NCBI GenBank assembly: GCA_949128115.1
Contig: OX421964.1
Span: 53,112,601-53,176,600, forward strand
Direction: 5' to 3'
DNA: 64,000 nt
Source of the DNA: Anaspis maculata
Taxonomy: Eukaryota > Arthropoda > Insecta > Coleoptera > Scraptiidae
The notes under the pieces are model-generated. The model saw nothing but the letters and a program-made list of their open reading frames with translations, was not told where the DNA came from and did no database searches. Both the position numbers and the translations under genes were made by a program. Of the stretch, positions 59,937-64,000 are shown one piece after another (position 1 is the stretch's first letter; every line of letters begins with the position of its first letter).

Positions 59937-62225
59937 ATAGTCGTAGCGGTACGGGCCTGAAATCGTCCAGGCTCTGCACTTCTAACGATTTCGATTATTT
60001 TCGGCACAGATGATCATTGGACCTATTCAAGCGTTTTGACCCGCAGCACCACCAAATTTGCCCCTTAGGAACGGAGGGGTGGTGGTATCTTCAGAATTTG
60101 AAGCTCCAGGTCTAGTATGGTCCAATTAAGACCCACAAAGGCAAGTGAGTAGTCATTTTCGAATGATTTCCATTCGCTGATATCGATTCTCACGTGAAAA
60201 ATGAGATGCGCAATCATTTGACAAAGATAATTGGTAATAATAAGAGATAAAGATGAAATCATCTACTGAACTCTGTAGGAACTTGTTTTTTTGTAATAAA
60301 TACATGAAACTTTGTACGGCTGTTCATTATTACTTACTTTCTAAATATGGAGGGAGTACCACGCGTTCCGACGGATGACGTCGCGACGCAATATCAAAAA
60401 ACATGGTGGTCGTCATTTCCAGAATAGTCGATATATTATCATAATATATTTGATTTCTTTCAATAAACCATATGCTTTCGAGATTCAATAACATATTTCT
60501 GTCGACTTGGGGAAACGGTGGGCTACCAGTGGTAAGTCAGGTGCCTGCTAGAGGGAACTGTGAGGTTTCTTCATCCCCAAATTTCCACGGTCAACATCTT
60601 CGGATAAAACTATTTTTAAGTTTGTCCATACGAATAATTATGCCATCTGATCAACATTCTCCATGTTTCGTCCTTCTAGGGACTCCTCAGTATGGTTTAT
60701 ACAGATTTCGCAACCGCGCGAGATCATTCAGACTACCTAGTAAAGTAACTGATTTTGGAATACCGTTTTGTTTGAAATGGGTAAAAGAGGAGTAAATGCA
60801 ATTTCTGTGAATCTAGTGTTAGGGTATGGATAAAGTCAGCCGAATATGAATGAAGTAAATACGTTTGAAAAAAGCACCAATATGGAAATCTCGAATTCCA
60901 CTTAGCCCAAAAGATGGATCGGTTAATGTGGAATACTCCTATATCCGAATGTGGACAACTGCATTCTCTGCGAAAAAGAAAAGGGTGTTCCACGTTTGGT
61001 CCGGTATTCCACAATAATAATAAAATCAATGAAGCCCGCTAGTCGAGTGGAATGCGTGTCCACTCGGCAAGTGGAGCTCCCGGGTTCGATTCCCGGCAGA
61101 GTAGGTCTGGGTTTGTGCTATGGAAACAAAGTTTCTCAGCTTGTGATATTTGGGAATCAAATTCAGCAAACTCCTATGACATAAGAAATGCCGATAAGGA
61201 TAAAAAAAAACAAATAAGCAAACTGTTATTTTATACATAATGGTTCAATCATTTGATACGGTCTCATACAAAGCGATTTCTTCCTTTCAGTGCGGTGGCA
61301 TCGATATAACCAGGCGATTAATCGTTATAATAGTTTATAGTTTAGTTTGTAAGATTTGTGTAACCGAGTGTTGTACCTAATATGGTACGTAACATTAAAG
61401 ATCACTTTTTTCCAGAAATCAAAAGTACCCTTCTCAGATCCTTTCATTTGATCGCTAGATCTGTATAAACATACTGAGGAGTCCCTAGAAAGACGAAACA
61501 CGAGAAATGTTGACCAGATAACATATTCGTAGGGACAGACTTCAAAATAGTTAGTTTTATCCTCGGTTTTATCCGAAGATGTTGACCGCGGAAATTTGGG
61601 GGTGAAGAAACCTCACAGTTCCCCTTACAGGCACCTGGTTTACCATTACGACTGGTAGCTCACCGTTCCCCCAAATCGACAGAGATATGTTGTTGAATCT
61701 TGGAAGCATATGGCTTGATGGAAGAAATCAAAGAAATTATAATATTCCTATCGACTGTTCTGGAAATGGCGACTACTGTTTTTTGATATTGCCGGAACGC
61801 GAGGTGCTCCCTCCATATTTGGGAAGTAAGTAATAATGAACAGTCACACCATGTTCAGCACACAGCTTCATGTATTTAAAAAAAAAACAGAGTTCATTAG
61901 ATTACCACTTGATTTCATCTTTGTCTCTTATTATTTACCAATTATCATTGTCAAATAATTGCGCAACTCATTTTTCACGTCAGAATCGACATCAGCGAAT
62001 AAAAATCATTCGAAAATGACTACTCACTTGCTTTTGTGGGTCTTCATTGGACCATACTAGACCTGGAGCTTCAAATTCTGAAGATACCCCCACCCCTCCG
62101 TTCCTAAGGGGCAAATTTGGTGGTGCTGCGAGTCAAAACGCTTGAATAGGTCCAATGATCATCTGTGCCGAAAATAATCGAAATCGTTAGAAGTGCAGAA
62201 TAATTTGGTGTACCGCTACGACTAT
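59937..62225. mobile_element. 2.3-kb foldback, arms ~780 bp, loop ~730 bp
   Basis: Arms 59937-60715 and 61445-62225 are inverted copies along their length. GTCGTAGCGGTAC faces GTACCGCTACGAC. GAAGCTCCAGGTCTAGTATG (about 60100) faces CATACTAGACCTGGAGCTTC (about 62053). CACGGTCAACATCTTCGGAT faces ATCCGAAGATGTTGACC. GACTCCTCAGTATG faces CATACTGAGGAGTC at the inner ends. The arms have small indels and many substitutions. The loop contains a SINE-like element at 61033-61230. Confidence 0.8.
61033..61230 (+). repeat. tRNA-derived SINE
   Basis: A tRNA-like head has an A-box region CTAGTCGAGTGGAATGCG and a B-box CGGGTTCGATTCCCGG in a perfect TψC stem (61080-61096). It is followed by GCAGAGTAGG, a ~100-bp unrelated body and an A-rich tail (GGATAAAAAAAAACAAATAA, about 61199-61218). 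This is the standard SINE layout and the best-preserved of the SINE-like copies in the window. Confidence 0.7.
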
Positions 62226-62446
62226 TATGTTTCTTATCCTCAATAGTCGCTATCTAGGCAGGAGCTAGAAGCCCTGAGCTACTCCGAAGTGTAGTGTTCC
62301 TGAACCAGCAACTGTTAGCCTTGTCTCAGACTCGTGCAATTATTGAAGTCGGACGGTACCTCCTCTATATAGTGCTGGTCCACCATTTTCCATCACTCTA
62401 CATCGCTATGAGGATAAGTCGTCATGACCAGGCCACGATAACTTAA

Positions 62447-62500
62447 CGAAACAGGCGCCATAGAACTATGGCGCCTGTTTCGCCTGTTTCGCCTGTTTCG
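62447..62500. repeat. Perfect short palindrome plus 9-bp tandem repeat
   Basis: AAACAGGCGCCATAG and CTATGGCGCCTGTTT are separated by two bases. The last nine bases, CGCCTGTTT, are then repeated twice more. This may be a hairpin that expanded by slippage. Confidence 0.85.
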
Positions 62501-62709
62501 CACTGTTCAGTGCGTAGATGAAACCAGACAAAACTCCAAGCATAAGCGCCACTCGTTGCGTTCAGGGGGTATCTTGTGCCGGGACTCGAAAAAATCGCAT
62601 CTTCACGATGCTTTCACACTGCCACATGTCTTCCTGGTCGCATCCCTCAATTCCCTTCACATTACAAGTTTCTGGCATCTCGCATTTCAATTTTGAAAAT
62701 TGACTTAAT

Positions 62710-62831
62710 AGCTGTACAATTTCTTGTACAATTCCTTGAACAAACTGTCAAAATGATGTCAAAAAACAATGAACTTGATTGTTCAACTGACAGATTGTTC
62801 AAGAAATTGTACGAGAAATTGTGTAGTGTAA
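62710..62831. mobile_element. MITE-like element, family A copy 3
   Basis: AGCTGTACAATTTCTTGTAC at the left and GTACGAGAAATTGTGTAGTG at the right, with GTCAAAAAACAATGAACTTG between, match the copy at 10919-11045. The left end lacks the first TTACACTA block. The right end runs straight into the element at 62832. Confidence 0.75.
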
Positions 62832-63034
62832 TGGCGGCTTTACAGAACTTCGTATTTCGCCGACGACAGTGTCGCTGGCCAATAGGATTCGATCTGCCTG
62901 TACTCCCCTACCTCCCTCCATAATTCCCGCTACACGAGTTTCTGTCGTTGGCGTCGTGTCGTTCAAATTATACATCAAATACAGTGGAGTGGGGGATTGT
63001 CGCCGGCGACAAACGAAGTTCTGTAAAGCCGCCA
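62832..63034. mobile_element. MITE with TAA target duplication, 203 bp
   Basis: The inverted ends TGGCGGCTTTACAGAAC are perfect and extend to about 36 bp with a few changes. They are flanked by TAA on both sides (62829-62831 and 63035-63037). The 3-bp TAA duplication is typical of PIF/Harbinger-type MITEs. It abuts or interrupts the right end of the family A element. Confidence 0.8.
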
Positions 63035-63240
63035 TAAGACGGGAAAGTTTGACGTCCGATTTGAGATCATCCTTCTGGTGTCAAGCTTGGTCGTCCTCCT
63101 TCCATTTACGCACGCGGACGCGACCTATTATTGGCAAGGGCAAATAAAATCGCCAGCGCCTTAGTGGCCGCGAATGGAATACTTGTCAGTTCATCGGAAG
63201 GTTCTGTAAGCTCTCGCCTCGGTAACCGGTGAAAGTCATA

Positions 63241-63367
63241 TAATAGTATATTTACATACCGAGGCGGGAAGTGCTTTATTTACCGCTTCGAGCATAGCTG
63301 CGAGCAGCTATCTTTGCTCTCAGCGGTAAATAAAACTCTTACCGCCGAGAGTATGTATACTATTTTA
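63241..63367. mobile_element. Short inverted-repeat element
   Basis: TAATAGTATATTTACATACC with GAGGCGG at the left faces CCGCCGAGAGTATGTATACT and ATTTTA at the right. TTTATTTACCGCTTCGAGC faces GCTCTCAGCGGTAAATAAA inside. Confidence 0.7.
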
Positions 63368-63369
63368 TT

Positions 63370-64000
63370 CACAACCATTTTGAACACCTAATAGCAAAAT
63401 AGGTATATAAAATTTATTAGGCTTCATTGTGCTTAATTTCATGTTCACAGACCCATCAATATCAAGTAGGCTTTGCAAGCTATTTTGACATTTTAGTTTA
63501 TTGAAAAAACTGACTCTCGTAATTAGATATTACGTTATGAAGTTTTCTGGAAATGTCCATCAGTAGTAGCGATGTGCAGATCTCGATGAGCTGCTCTCAT
63601 TACTCCACAACTTCAAAGTTAATACCAAACATCACGAAGTGGCTCGGCGAATGAAGTCACTCATTTTGCATTTCCGAACTCACCATGAGCTGAGCCCGCA
63701 GGCTATTTCTTGTCAACTCAACTCAACACAACAGTGTCAACTGTCACTCAGTCATTTTCCACCCGAGGCGGACAGTGGTTACCGTGGTTATGCGGAGGCG
63801 GAAAGTAAAAGTCATCAGTTCACCTCTTTCCAACTTTTTAAATATGATGTGGTATTATAATTGTGATTGCTATGTACACTGTAGCTATTGTTTCTGTGTG
63901 TCCACGTGCTCTGTACTTTCCATATAATTGGGCAACGCCTGTTTGGAAATGAACTTTATTTATTTATTTATTTATTTAAAAGTCAGTAATAGTCTATTAC
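63370..64000. other. Non-coding end of the window
   Basis: No gene recognised. A (TTTA)n microsatellite lies at about 63957-63979. Confidence 0.4.

Noticed and set aside
61033..61105. Functional tRNA gene
   Set aside because: A and B boxes are present, but no consistent acceptor and anticodon arms can be drawn, and a body plus A-rich tail follows, so SINE is preferred.
62447..62482. Bacterial-type terminator hairpin
   Set aside because: The hairpin is perfect, but the context is clearly animal genomic DNA. It is better seen as a repeat.
1..64000. CRISPR array, prophage, operon or defence island
   Set aside because: The DNA is eukaryotic. Tandem repeats lack the short repeat and unique spacer pattern, and no prokaryotic genes were seen.
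1..64000. Endogenous viral elements
   Set aside because: No capsid, polymerase or envelope-like frames were recognised. The only polymerase fragment is a non-LTR reverse transcriptase.

Overview
The window is animal genomic DNA, almost certainly from an arthropod and most likely an insect. The genes are spliced eukaryotic genes with GT-AG introns, AATAAA poly(A) signals and a ribosomal-protein TCT initiator. They sit in AT-rich, very repeat-rich DNA. I cannot fix the order or species from sequence alone.

Four protein genes are well supported. (1) Importin-5 (karyopherin beta-3), plus strand, 3738-11684: the last four coding exons, about 751 residues. The N-terminal third must lie upstream of the window. 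(2) Ribosomal protein S8, minus strand, 16074-14579: complete, four exons, 208 aa, with a box C/D snoRNA in its last intron. That snoRNA carries a 12-nt match to 28S rRNA. (3) PQBP1, plus strand, 18810-19577: complete and intronless in its coding part. (4) FIP1, the pre-mRNA 3'-end processing factor, plus strand, 24364-30060: four exons, 454 aa. All four are housekeeping genes (nuclear import, translation, splicing, polyadenylation). I see no sign that they form a functional cluster.

From about 30.1 kb to the end I find no recognisable conserved gene. A possible 5' coding exon lies at 50005-50151, and a GTAAGT-rich stretch at 30.5-31.1 kb could be a promoter or leader region. The rest is accessory DNA dominated by inverted-repeat elements. 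These range from ~100-200 bp MITE-like elements to foldbacks of 1-3 kb (26.7-27.8, 38.1-39.2, 43.4-46.6 and 59.9-62.2 kb). A Harbinger-derived element with TAA target duplications and a transposase N-terminal remnant lies at 56663-57298. A decayed jockey-like reverse transcriptase lies near 1.3-2.0 kb. Several tRNA-derived SINE-like heads and a 118-bp tandem array with a 236-bp higher-order period are also present.

The most notable observations are the density of long foldbacks downstream of FIP1, the RpS8 intronic snoRNA with a predictable rRNA target, a duplicated exon-like segment at 47.9 and 48.95 kb, a large nested palindrome of 262-bp tandem units, and a minus-strand ORF with one internal TGA beside PQBP1.
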